DNA of 64,000 nt, from the NCBI GenBank assembly GCA_036227345.1, contig CP109468.1, positions 8,432,001 through 8,496,000 of the forward strand, given 5' to 3'. The notes below the pieces were generated by a model. That model did not search any database, had not been told where the DNA came from, and was given only the letters and a program-made list of their open reading frames with translations. The number at the start of each line of letters is the position of its first letter. The first letter of the stretch is position 1. Shown piece after piece: positions 33,555 through 41,270 of the stretch. The stretch comes from Streptomyces sp. NBC_01463 (GTDB taxonomy: Bacteria > Actinomycetota > Actinomycetes > Streptomycetales > Streptomycetaceae). The translations under genes and the position numbers were made by a program.

Positions 33555-34364
33555 ATGACGATCAAGCCCCCGACCGGCCCCCTGTGCACCCGTGAGTCGC
33601 TCGCCTCCGACCTGCGCGCACTGGGCATACGCCCGGGCGAGACGCTTCTTGTGCACTCCTCGCTCAGTTCGCTCGGCTGGGTCTGCGGCGGCCCCGGTGC
33701 CGTGGTCTCGGCGCTGCTCGACACCCTCGGGCCCGAAGGCACCCTGGTCGTCCCGACGCACTCCGCGGACAACTCTGACCCGGCGCACTGGACCAACCCG
33801 CCCGTTCCGGAGGCCTGGTGGGACGGCATCCGGGCCGCGACGCCGGCTTTCGACGCGCGTACCACACGCAGCCTGGGGGTGGGCGTCATCCCGGAGACGC
33901 TCCGCACCTGGCCCGGAGCGCTCCGCAGCAGCCACCCGCAGACCTCGTTCGCGGCCGTGGGACCGCGCGCCACCGCGATCGTCGACGGCCACGCGCTCGA
34001 CTGCAGGCTCGGCGAGCGCAGCCCGTTGGCCCGGCTGGAGGAGGCGGACGCCCGGATTCTGCTCCTGGGCGCGGGATTCGACTCCTGTACCGCGTTCCAC
34101 CTGGCCGAGTACCGGATCGCCGCACCGCAGGTGCGGAACTCCTTCGCGGCCATGACCCCGCGGGGCCGCCGCTGGAGCACGGTGGGCGACACCTCCATCT
34201 CCTCCGAACGCTTCGACGACCTGGGCGCGTCCTTCGAGAAGGGGCACCCGGTGGCACGGGGCAGGGTCGGCGGCGCGGAGACCCGGCTGTTCCCGCTCAC
34301 CGACGCCGTGGCCCATGCGGTGGCCTGGCTGCCCGAGCACCGGCCGCGGGCACACGGCGTCTGA
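33555..34364 (+). CDS. Aminoglycoside 3-N-acetyltransferase-family protein
   Basis: A 269-residue AAC(3)/YokD-fold enzyme. LVHSSLSSLGWVCGGPGAVVSALLDTLGPEGTLVVPTHS is the family N-terminus and cofactor region, SSHPQTSFAAVGPRA contains the conserved HP motif, and ARILLLGAGFDSCTAFHLAEYRI the conserved glycine/His segment. Members acetylate the 3-amino group of deoxystreptamine aminoglycosides using acetyl-CoA, but many chromosomal Streptomyces homologues have unknown substrates, so resistance cannot be assumed. It stands alone behind tRNA-fMet and is convergent with the WYL regulator gene. Confidence 0.9.
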   Translation: MTIKPPTGPLCTRESLASDLRALGIRPGETLLVHSSLSSLGWVCGGPGAVVSALLDTLGPEGTLVVPTHSADNSDPAHWTNPPVPEAWWDGIRAATPAFDARTTRSLGVGVIPETLRTWPGALRSSHPQTSFAAVGPRATAIVDGHALDCRLGERSPLARLEEADARILLLGAGFDSCTAFHLAEYRIAAPQVRNSFAAMTPRGRRWSTVGDTSISSERFDDLGASFEKGHPVARGRVGGAETRLFPLTDAVAHAVAWLPEHRPRAHGV

Positions 34365-34473
34365 CCGCGGTCGGAGTACCGGTGCCCGCTCGGGCAAGGC
34401 GCGGACCGGACACCGCGTTGCCGCCGAGCCACGATGCCGTCGGACACCGTGTTCCCGGCCGGCGAGCAGACCG

Positions 34474-35514
34474 TCAGGGACCGGCAGGCGAGCTACTGGC
34501 ACGGGTCGGGTTCGCGGTGTGACCGATCGGCGGTCCGGCGGCTCGGTCTCCCGCCGCGTCCGCGTACCGGCGGGCCAGGAGCGCGAAGGCATCCCTGAGC
34601 TCCGCCGGGCCGACGACCGTGATGTCGGTGTCGAACGCGCCGACGGCGGCGGCCAGGCCGGGCCACGACCAAGAGCCCAGGACGAGCCGGCACCGGTTCG
34701 GGCCGAGGGCCTCGACGATGCCGTCCCGGGCATAGCGCGACACGGCGGCCGCGGGCAGGCCGAGAATCACCTCGCCGCGGCACGGCCAGGTGCCGGTGCC
34801 GCCCGTGCCCCGGAACCGGCCCGCCACGAAGGCGGTCACATCGCCCCCGGGCAGTTCGCGCGGGGTGAAGCGGGGGCCCCTGGGGGTGCGCGGGGTGATC
34901 CGGTCGGCGCGGAAGGTGCGCCAGTCCTCCCGGTCGAGGTCCCAGGCGACGAGGTACCAGCGCCCGCCCCACGTCACGAGGTGGTGGGGCTGCACCCGGC
35001 GCGGTGATTTCGCCTCCGGCGGGCCCGCGGCGGCGTAGTCGAGCCGCAGCACCTCACGCGCGTGCACGGCGGCGCTGAGCGCCATGAGCACGGCGCTGTC
35101 GGCCTGGGGGTGGGCCCCGGGTGCCGCACGCTCCACGGCGGTGACCCGGAGGGTGTCGACGCGGTGGCGCAGCCGGGCCGGCATGACCTGCCGGACGGTG
35201 TTCAGGGCGCGCGCAGCGGCCTCCTCGATCCCGGCCCCCGTCGTGGTGGCGGTCTGCAGGGCGATGGCGAGGGCGACCGCCTGTTCGTCGTCGAACAGCA
35301 GCGGCGGCAGTTCGGCCCCCGCGTCGAGCCGGTACCCGCCCTCGGGCCCCTTGAAGGCCAGTACGGGATAGCCGAGCTCCCGCAGACGGTCGATGTCGCG
35401 GCGGACCGTGCGCGCGCTGACGTCCAGGCGCTCGGCCAGCAGCGCCCCCGGCCAGTCCCGGCGGGCCTGCAGCAGTGAGAGCAGTGACAGCAGTCGCGCT
35501 GATGTCTTCGGCAT
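34474..35514 (-). CDS. WYL-domain (YafY/DeoR-type) transcriptional regulator
   Basis: A 346-residue protein. The N-terminal HTH_11 reads MPKTSARLLSLLSLLQARRDWPGALLAERLDVSARTVRRDIDRLRELGYPV (1-51). A WYL domain at about 160-235 has RRVQPHHLVTWGGRWYLVAWDLDREDWRTFRADRI, where GRWYLVAWD is the WYL signature. A C-terminal WCX extension follows. WYL domains bind nucleotides or other ligands and switch DNA binding. An ATG three codons upstream (35523) is an alternative start. It is divergent from the DinB-like gene with a perfect inverted repeat between them. Confidence 0.9.
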   Translation of the reverse strand: MPKTSARLLSLLSLLQARRDWPGALLAERLDVSARTVRRDIDRLRELGYPVLAFKGPEGGYRLDAGAELPPLLFDDEQAVALAIALQTATTTGAGIEEAAARALNTVRQVMPARLRHRVDTLRVTAVERAAPGAHPQADSAVLMALSAAVHAREVLRLDYAAAGPPEAKSPRRVQPHHLVTWGGRWYLVAWDLDREDWRTFRADRITPRTPRGPRFTPRELPGGDVTAFVAGRFRGTGGTGTWPCRGEVILGLPAAAVSRYARDGIVEALGPNRCRLVLGSWSWPGLAAAVGAFDTDITVVGPAELRDAFALLARRYADAAGDRAAGPPIGHTANPTRASSSPAGP

Positions 35515-35530
35515 GCCTCCCATGGTGCCC

Positions 35531-35561
35531 GGAGAAGCGGCCATGACCTGACCGCTTCTCC
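35531..35561. promoter_or_regulatory. Operator palindrome between WYL regulator and DinB gene
   Basis: GGAGAAGCGG (35531-35540) and CCGCTTCTCC (35552-35561) are perfect 10-bp arms with an 11-nt spacer, located in the roughly 100-bp divergent region. The layout matches the XRE/SDR palindrome at 32449. Confidence 0.65.
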
Positions 35562-35615
35562 TGCGACGGTAGGTGTGTGCAGGACCACGGGACCCACCGG
35601 AAGGAACCGATCGCC

Positions 35616-36194
35616 ATGACCCCCTCCACCACGCCGCAGCCCGCCGTCGACGCCGAGCGCGAGGATCTTCTCGCCGCGCTCGCGGCAGCCAGATCGGCGC
35701 TCGTCGCCACGACCCGGGACCTCGACGACGAGCAGGCCGCACGGACCCCGACCGCGGGCGCGCTCTGCCTGGGCGGGCTGATCAAGCACGTCGCGTCCAC
35801 GGAGGAGAGCTGGATGCGGTTCGTGGTCTCGGGCCCGTCCGCCATGGGCCACGACCTGCCCGAGGGAGTCACCTGGGCGGACCTCGCGGCCGGTACCGCG
35901 CGCGAGATCCCGAAGTGGATGACCGACCACCAGGACGAGTTCCGGATGCTGCCCGGCGACACCCTGGCCGGGGTCGTCGCCCGTTACGAGCAGGTCGCCG
36001 CCAGGACCGAGGAGGTCATCGCCTCCGTACCCGACCTGTCCGCGACCCACCCGCTGCCCGCGGCACCCTGGCACGAGCCGGGAGCGGTGCGCAGCGTGCG
36101 GCGGGTCCTGACGCACGTCATCGCCGAGACCGCCCAGCACGCCGGGCACGCGGACATCCTCCGCGAGACGATCGACGGCCGGACCGCCACCTGA
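35616..36194 (+). CDS. DinB-family (DUF664-type) metal-binding protein
   Basis: A 192-residue four-helix-bundle protein: LLAALAAARSALVATTRDLDDEQAARTPTAGALCLGGLIKHVASTEESWM contains the first conserved His, and RSVRRVLTHVIAETAQHAGHADILRETIDG the terminal HxxxxxxHxGH signature that completes a three-histidine metal site. The superfamily includes mycothiol/bacillithiol-dependent S-transferases and damage-induced proteins; mycothiol use would suit an actinomycete. GGAAGGA precedes ATG 35616, which is why it is preferred to GTG 35577. It is likely regulated by the divergent WYL protein. Confidence 0.85.
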   Translation: MTPSTTPQPAVDAEREDLLAALAAARSALVATTRDLDDEQAARTPTAGALCLGGLIKHVASTEESWMRFVVSGPSAMGHDLPEGVTWADLAAGTAREIPKWMTDHQDEFRMLPGDTLAGVVARYEQVAARTEEVIASVPDLSATHPLPAAPWHEPGAVRSVRRVLTHVIAETAQHAGHADILRETIDGRTAT

Positions 36195-36243
36195 CCGGCA
36201 GCCCACCTGCGACGTGTACGGAACCGAGGAGAACGGAACCACT

Positions 36244-36357
36244 GTGAAGCTGTACGAACGGGAGCGGGCAGACGCCCGGGGCAGCGCGCCCGCCGTCGCC
36301 CCCGGAATGAACGCCCCGGTGACCGGCCCCCGTGCGCGCCCCGGTGCGCCCCGATGA
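36244..36357 (+). CDS. Small 37-residue ORF coupled to AlkZ-like gene
   Basis: GTG at 36244 opens VKLYERERADARGSAPAVAP... for 37 codons. Its TGA overlaps the ATG of the next gene (ATGA), the arrangement expected for translational coupling. GAGGAG lies 12 nt upstream. The peptide is basic and proline/alanine-rich and belongs to no family I know; it may be a leader, a remnant of a truncated gene, or simply a device for re-initiation. Confidence 0.4.
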   Translation: MKLYERERADARGSAPAVAPGMNAPVTGPRARPGAPR

Positions 36358-37454
36358 CCGTTCTCGGCACCCGGGCGCTCAACCGCGCGACGCTCGCCCG
36401 GCAGCTCCTGCTCGACCGCGCGGATCTGCCCGCGCTCGACGCCGTCGCGCACCTCGGCGGTCTCCAGGCGCAGGAGCCGCAGGAACCGTTCACCGGGCTC
36501 TGGTCACGGCTGCGCGCCTTCGACCCGGCGGTGCTCTCGGACCTCCTCACGGGACGGGACGTGGTCCGGACGCACCTCATGCGCCGCACCGTCCACCTCG
36601 TCACCGCGGACGACGCGCTGACCTGGCGGGCCCGGCACGACGCCATGCTGCGGCAACGGGTGCTCGGCACGTACCGGAGCGAACTCGCCGGGGTGGACCT
36701 CGACGAACTCGCCGCGGCCGGCCGTGCCGTCATGGCCGACGGTGTCCCACGATCGATGACCCAGCTCGCCCGGGAGGTCGCCGGCCGCTGGCCGGCGCCG
36801 GGGGCGCGCCCCCTCGGCGAGATGCTGGTCGCCGCGCTCGTCCCGATGGTGCAGACGCCGCCGCGCGGGCTCTGGCGCACCAAGGGAGGGGTGCGCAACG
36901 TGCCGCTCGCCGACTGGCTGGGCCGCGCCGCCGACCCGCCCGCTCCTGACGGCACCGACCCCGTCGGTCAAGCCCTGGCCCGCCGCTATCTGGCCGCCTA
37001 CGGGCCCGCCGCCTCGGCCGACCTGCGGGCCTGGAGCGGCCTGGCCGGACTGCCGGCGGCGATCGCCGCGATCCGGGAGGAGCTGGTGACCTTCCGCGAC
37101 GAGCGGGGCCGCGAACTCCTGGACCTGCCCGACGCGCCGAGGCCCGACCCCGACACGCCCGCCCCGGTGCGCTTCCTGCCCGCGTTCGACAACGCGATCC
37201 TCGGCTATCAGGACCGCACCCGGATCATCGACGACGCCCACCGCGGCCTGTCGGTCGCCGGTGAGCGTGTCGTCCTCGTCGACGGCCGGGTCGCCGCGAC
37301 GTGGAGCGTCGAGGAGGACACCGTGACGGTGACTCCGCTGACCCGCCTCGGCCGGAGCGACCGCAGCGCCGTCACCGAGGAGGGGCGGGAGCTGGCGGCG
37401 TTCCTCTCGGACGACGCGAGCCGACGCGTCCGGATCGCCCCTTCTCCCCGCTGA
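36354..37454 (+). CDS. AlkZ-like winged-helix DNA glycosylase-family protein
   Basis: A 366-residue protein of the HTH_42/winged-helix DNA-binding (pfam06224) type: RALNRATLARQLLLDRADLPALDAVAHLGGLQAQEPQEPFTGLWSRL at the start, VRTHLMRRTVHLVTADDALTW next, and FLPAFDNAILGYQDRTRII with a C-terminal hairpin region. GLQAQ (Gln38, Gln40) matches the catalytic QxQ motif of AlkZ, the azinomycin-crosslink glycosylase, rather than the QxD of YcaQ. It could therefore unhook bulky alkylated bases; this is an inference from motif and family. Its start overlaps a small upstream ORF. Confidence 0.75.
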   Translation: MTVLGTRALNRATLARQLLLDRADLPALDAVAHLGGLQAQEPQEPFTGLWSRLRAFDPAVLSDLLTGRDVVRTHLMRRTVHLVTADDALTWRARHDAMLRQRVLGTYRSELAGVDLDELAAAGRAVMADGVPRSMTQLAREVAGRWPAPGARPLGEMLVAALVPMVQTPPRGLWRTKGGVRNVPLADWLGRAADPPAPDGTDPVGQALARRYLAAYGPAASADLRAWSGLAGLPAAIAAIREELVTFRDERGRELLDLPDAPRPDPDTPAPVRFLPAFDNAILGYQDRTRIIDDAHRGLSVAGERVVLVDGRVAATWSVEEDTVTVTPLTRLGRSDRSAVTEEGRELAAFLSDDASRRVRIAPSPR

Positions 37455-37502
37455 CCACGACGGCGGGAAGAGACGGCGAACCGGTGCGTCCTTGGCCGCG
37501 CA

Positions 37503-38369
37503 TCAACGGAAGGCGGCCCGGTTGGCGTGCAGGAACTGGGCGAAGGTGCGGGGTTCGCGGCCGGTCAGGTTCTCGACCTCGCGGGTCGTCCCGGCCAGCG
37601 AGCCGGTCGCGACCTCGGCCCACAAGTGGGCTACGTCGTCGGCGAACTGCGCGGGAACCCCCAGCGTCCGGAGCCGCAGGGCCATCGCGTCAGGCCCCAG
37701 GCTCACGATGCCGACGGGCCGGCCGAGGACGGGGGAGAGCTGCCCGGCGATCTCGGCCATCGTCAGCGCTTCGGGGCCGGTCAGCACGAACGCGCGTCCC
37801 GTGCCCCCGTCCTCCGTGAGCAGCGAGGCCGCACAGGCGGCGATGTCGTAGCAGTCGACGTACGAGACGGGGGCGTCGGGAGCGGCCGCGATGAGACTTC
37901 CGTCGTCGCTGAACGTGCCCGCTCCCGTGAGGAAGTTCTGCATGAAGCCGCTGGGCTGGAGCAGCGACCAGTCGACGCCCGACGCCTTGAGATGCTGCTC
38001 GATCTCCCAGTGCGCCCCCTCGGCGAGCCTGCCGCCCCGGTGCGCGTGCCAGACCGAGACCTTGACGATGCGGGTCACGCCCGCACGTACGGCCGCGTCG
38101 ATCACGGCCTTCTGCTGGGCGATCATCGGCTGGGGTGCCCCGTCGGCGGTGGGGGCGGCCCCCGCGGAGTTGAGCAGCAGTCGGTCGGCACCCACCAGCG
38201 CCGCCGCGACGGAGCCGGGGTCGTCGAGGTCCCCGACGACGTACCGGCAGCCGAGCGCGCGGCCCTTGTCGGCATTCCGGACGAGCGCCGTGAACTCCAC
38301 CCGGAGTTCCCGCAGCCGGCGGACCAGATGTCTGCCGATGGAGCCGGTGGCTCCGGTGACCAGAATCAT
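37503..38369 (-). CDS. NmrA-like NAD(P)-binding atypical SDR
   Basis: A 288-residue Rossmann protein: MILVTGATGSIGRHLVRRLRELRVEFTALVRNADKG (TGxxGxxG motif; Arg after strand 2 suggests NADPH), VVGDLDDPGSVAAALVGADRLLL, and a C-terminal part LTGPEALTMAEIAGQLSPVLGRPV typical of NmrA/QOR2/azoreductase-like members. The catalytic Tyr/Lys pair is not in the classical place, so it may be a redox sensor or quinone-type reductase. It is divergent from a TetR gene with inverted repeats between them. Confidence 0.85.
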   Translation of the reverse strand: MILVTGATGSIGRHLVRRLRELRVEFTALVRNADKGRALGCRYVVGDLDDPGSVAAALVGADRLLLNSAGAAPTADGAPQPMIAQQKAVIDAAVRAGVTRIVKVSVWHAHRGGRLAEGAHWEIEQHLKASGVDWSLLQPSGFMQNFLTGAGTFSDDGSLIAAAPDAPVSYVDCYDIAACAASLLTEDGGTGRAFVLTGPEALTMAEIAGQLSPVLGRPVGIVSLGPDAMALRLRTLGVPAQFADDVAHLWAEVATGSLAGTTREVENLTGREPRTFAQFLHANRAAFR

Positions 38370-38409
38370 GTGACGCCCTTCGTCTAAAGTGAGGATCCCT
38401 CGGGATAAT

Positions 38410-38430
38410 AAGTCGAGTACCCCTCGACTT
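38410..38430. promoter_or_regulatory. TetR-type operator candidate
   Basis: AAGTCGAG (38410-38417) and CTCGACTT (38423-38430) form a perfect 8-bp inverted repeat with a 5-nt spacer. A related GAGGATCCCTC half-palindrome lies just upstream near the nmrA-like start. Both are in the 112-bp divergent region and may bind the adjacent TetR protein. Confidence 0.55.
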
Positions 38431-38481
38431 GACAAGGGCAGGCACAGGAACAGACGCAGGACCAGGCACAAGGGCGGACAG

Positions 38482-39072
38482 GTGAGCACACAGATGAGCA
38501 GCACTCGAACACGTCGGCCGCGCGCCGACGGGCAGCGGAACCAGGAGTCCATCCTGGCTGCGGCGGACGAGGCGTTCCGCGCGCAGGGCACCGGTGCGTC
38601 ACTGGGCGGGATCGCCCGCCGCGCCGGAGTGGCGATCGGGACGCTGTACGGGCACTTCCCCAACCGGCTCGCTCTGTGTGCTGCCTTGCTGCGCGAGCGG
38701 CACGCGAAGCTGTTCGCGTTCGGCGACGAACTGGGCAGGGACAGGGAGCCGTTGGACGCCCTCACGCAGTGGATGCGTGCCGTCGCGACACACGCGGCGG
38801 CCTACCGGGGGCTTGCGGAGTTGCAGATGGGCGGCCTCGGTGACGAGGCGTCGGAACTGCACGAGGCGTGCGCGCGGATGGCGGCGATCACGGACGACCT
38901 GCTGGCCGCGGCGCACGGGGCGGGTGCGGTGGGCGACGGCGTCACGGCGGCGGACGTGAACGCGCTGATGAACGCCGCGGCCTGGATGCGCGAGCAGGTG
39001 GACGACGACCATGCCGAGCACCTGCTGGAGCTGATGGTCAACGGTCTGCGGGCCGGTGCCGGCGCTCGTTAG
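38482..39072 (+). CDS. TetR-family transcriptional regulator
   Basis: A 196-residue protein (GTG start; ATG 38494 is an alternative preceded by AGGTGAG). HTH: RNQESILAAADEAFRAQGTGASLGGIARRAGVAIGTLYGHFPNRLALCAALL (about 17-68), a textbook TetR N-terminus with the GTLYGHFPNR recognition helix. The C-terminal ligand domain resembles the SBD of repressors next to reductase genes. It is divergent from the NmrA-like gene and probably represses it and itself. Confidence 0.9.
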   Translation: MSTQMSSTRTRRPRADGQRNQESILAAADEAFRAQGTGASLGGIARRAGVAIGTLYGHFPNRLALCAALLRERHAKLFAFGDELGRDREPLDALTQWMRAVATHAAAYRGLAELQMGGLGDEASELHEACARMAAITDDLLAAAHGAGAVGDGVTAADVNALMNAAAWMREQVDDDHAEHLLELMVNGLRAGAGAR

Positions 39073-39077
39073 AGGGG

Positions 39078-39116
39078 GATGAGCGTGCGGGTCCGCGAGG
39101 GGCCCGCACGCTCATC
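39078..39116. terminator. Bidirectional hairpin terminator
   Basis: GATGAGCGTGCGGG (39078-39091) pairs perfectly with 39103-39116, with further pairs inside. It lies between the convergent TetR and P-loop kinase genes and overlaps the latter's stop codon. Confidence 0.75.
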
Positions 39117-39657
39117 GGGGATCGACGCGTGCAGCGGGCAGACGCGCGAGGATCGCCGAGACGGTCTCGTCAGGGGTCAGCTCCGAACTGTCCAGCCGGA
39201 GACCGATGTCCGGGGTCTCCACGCGCAACGACCGGTCGAGCGCTTCAACGGTCCAGACCCCGTACCCGGTCTTGGCCCGTCCGGCCTCCCGGCTCCGCAC
39301 CACGTCCGTGGAGGGAGCCAGCACGACGACGTACAGGGGGCGGGTGCGCACCCCTTCCACGTACCGGAGCAGGTCCTCACCCAGGACGATGTCCTGGACG
39401 ACCGCGGTCCAGCCGTCCGATGCGTACGCGTCGGCGACCATCGCCGAGATGCGGTAGCGGAGCTCCAACTGGGCCCGGGACTCCGCCGTTTCCTCCGGAA
39501 GCAGCTCCTCGCGGCCGGAGACCGTCATCCGGCGGAAGACATCGCCCCGCACATGTGCGGCCCGCGGCAGACGAGCGCAGAGCAGTTCGGCCACCGTGGA
39601 CTTCCCCGACGCCATCACACCGGTCACCAGGACGACCGCGGAATCCAGCTCCTTCAC
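39112..39657 (-). CDS. P-loop kinase/phosphotransferase-like protein
   Basis: A 181-residue AAA_33/zeta-toxin-like P-loop protein: Walker A GVMASGKST (about 13-21), HVRGDVFRRM after strand 2 (a conserved Asp/Arg acceptor region), an internal VVQDIVLGEDLL strand and a lid region RSREAGRAKTGYG. The size and the 'VRGDxFR' pattern are typical of small-molecule kinases such as gluconate/shikimate-type or chloramphenicol 3-O-phosphotransferase-like proteins; the substrate is not predictable. It lies 107 bp behind the FMN reductase gene on the same strand, possibly as a separate unit. Confidence 0.8.
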   Translation of the reverse strand: MKELDSAVVLVTGVMASGKSTVAELLCARLPRAAHVRGDVFRRMTVSGREELLPEETAESRAQLELRYRISAMVADAYASDGWTAVVQDIVLGEDLLRYVEGVRTRPLYVVVLAPSTDVVRSREAGRAKTGYGVWTVEALDRSLRVETPDIGLRLDSSELTPDETVSAILARLPAARVDPR

Positions 39658-39764
39658 ACGGACCTCTCCTCCAGGAACGGGCCATGCAGGCCCCCGGCAT
39701 GCTCTGCGTCCTCAGCATGCTTCTGTGCCCCCGGCCCCGTCTGCCCAACGGCACTCCAGCTTGC

Positions 39765-40322
39765 CTACTCGGCGGCCGCCAGTACCGCCGTCCGGCTGTC
39801 CAGCGCCGCGGAGAACCCGTCCGTCACCTGCGCCAGCGCCTCGGCCGAGTCGGGCGCCACGGTCAGCGCGCCGTCGTGGCCGACGGTGATGTCCTTGTCG
39901 AGCGTGAACCACCCCGGCACGATGTGCGCGGCGCCCATGGAGCTCAGCACCGGGCGCAACGCGTAGTCGATCGCCAGCACATGGGCGATGCTGCCGCCGG
40001 TGGCGAGCGGCAGGACGGTCTTGCCGGTCAGCGCGTACTGGGGGAGCACGTCGAGCAGCGACTTGAGCAGCCCGGAGTAGGCCGCCTTGTACACGGGAGT
40101 GGCGATCACCACCCCGTCCGCCTGCTCGAAGAGTTCCGTGGCCCCGACGATCGCCGGGTGCTTGAAGTCCGCGCCCAGGAGCGCGTGGGGAGGCAGTGTG
40201 CGGACCTCCAGCGAGGTCACGTCGTGGCCCTGGGCCCTCAGCCGGTCGTCCAGCTCACGCAGGAGCCGCGCGGTGCGGGAGGTCGAGGACGGGCTGCCGG
40301 ACACGGACAGGATGGTGGCCAT
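39765..40322 (-). CDS. NAD(P)H-dependent FMN reductase (SsuE-like)
   Basis: A 185-residue flavodoxin-fold reductase: ILSVSGSPSSTSRTARLL (phosphate-binding SGSPxxxSRT), GVVIATPVYKAAYSGLLKSLLDVLP (the conserved TPVY...Y loop of SsuE/MsuE) and TGKTVLPLATGGSIAHVLAIDYALRPVLSSMGA. It should supply reduced FMN to the two-component monooxygenase encoded three genes upstream, as SsuE does for SsuD. The ATG follows an AAGGTT-type site. It is the last gene of the transporter-monooxygenase operon. Confidence 0.9.
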   Translation of the reverse strand: MATILSVSGSPSSTSRTARLLRELDDRLRAQGHDVTSLEVRTLPPHALLGADFKHPAIVGATELFEQADGVVIATPVYKAAYSGLLKSLLDVLPQYALTGKTVLPLATGGSIAHVLAIDYALRPVLSSMGAAHIVPGWFTLDKDITVGHDGALTVAPDSAEALAQVTDGFSAALDSRTAVLAAAE

Positions 40323-40400
40323 GGGGGAACCTTTCGGATCGGGGAACGCGAGTGGGCGGGGCGGTACCGGCCGGGCGGACGTGCGGCCGGACGACATCGG

Positions 40401-41201
40401 TCACCAGGCACTGGACTCCACCGCGATCACAGGCGTCAGCTCGTTGCGCACGGTCTCCAGGAAGGTGACGGTCTCGGCAGCCACGGAACGGTGCTGGAGA
40501 TCGTTCAGCACGTCGTGGTGGCCGCCGCGGACCACCGAGAGGCGGGCCCGGGAGCGTGACTTCGCCGTACCGGCCAGTGCGGAGTGGTCGGCGAGCGGGT
40601 CCTCGTCCCCGACCAGGATCAGGGTCGGGGTCGGGACAGCGGCGCTCGCGTCCGACCCGTCGCCGCTCTCGCCGGCGTAGGCCGCCGCGAGCAGCGCTTC
40701 CGGGACCGGCTCCCCGAGCGATCCCCGCCGCACCCCGGAATCCTGGCTGAGCGTGTGGCGATGGGCGGGGCAGGACGTACGCACGTCGAGCTCCTGCTCC
40801 CACGTCCCGGCCGTCGTGGACGCCAGGCCGGGGAGGCCCGCGAGGACGACCGCGTCCGGCCGCCAGGTGCCGCGGGCCGCGGTCGGACCGAGCAGCGCGG
40901 CCACGGCCGCGGCGCCCGAGTCGGCGCCCACCACCACGACCGGACGGACGACGCCGTCGTCGCCGGCGGCGGTGCCGTTTGCCGCCTCCGCCAGCTCCGC
41001 GCCGAACCGGGTCAGCGCCGCGGTGAGACCGCCGGAGCCGAGGCCGGGTGCGTCGACGACGCGTACGCGGTAGGCGTCGGCGGCCAGGCGCCGGCCGAAA
41101 CGGGCGTAGGCCGCGCGGGTCTCGCCCCGGCCCGGCACCACGAGGACGGTGCCGCGTGTGCGCAGGCCCTCGGGGCCGAAGTGGTCGGTGTACTCGGGCA
41201 T
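40401..41201 (-). CDS. Alpha/beta-hydrolase in the transporter operon
   Basis: A 266-residue hydrolase: TVLVVPGRGETRAAYARFGRRLAADAYRVRVVDAPG, a nucleophile-elbow-like VVGADSGAA (Ser in GADSGA), PTLILVGDEDPLADHSAL with the acid, and VVRGGHHDVLNDLQHR with the catalytic His. The Ser-Asp-His order suits a thioesterase/lipase-type enzyme. Its position between the flavin monooxygenase and its reductase suggests it releases a monooxygenase substrate or cleaves its product. Confidence 0.85.
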   Translation of the reverse strand: MPEYTDHFGPEGLRTRGTVLVVPGRGETRAAYARFGRRLAADAYRVRVVDAPGLGSGGLTAALTRFGAELAEAANGTAAGDDGVVRPVVVVGADSGAAAVAALLGPTAARGTWRPDAVVLAGLPGLASTTAGTWEQELDVRTSCPAHRHTLSQDSGVRRGSLGEPVPEALLAAAYAGESGDGSDASAAVPTPTLILVGDEDPLADHSALAGTAKSRSRARLSVVRGGHHDVLNDLQHRSVAAETVTFLETVRNELTPVIAVESSAW

Positions 41202-41270
41202 GTCGGACTCCTGCTGGTTCGGGTGCGGTGGGGGCGGGGGCACGGCTGCGTCGCCGTGGACCGGGGGCGG

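Noticed and set aside
33555..34364. Horizontally acquired aminoglycoside resistance gene
   Set aside because: Base composition and codon use match the neighbours and no mobile element flanks it; it looks like a resident AAC(3)-family gene of unknown substrate.
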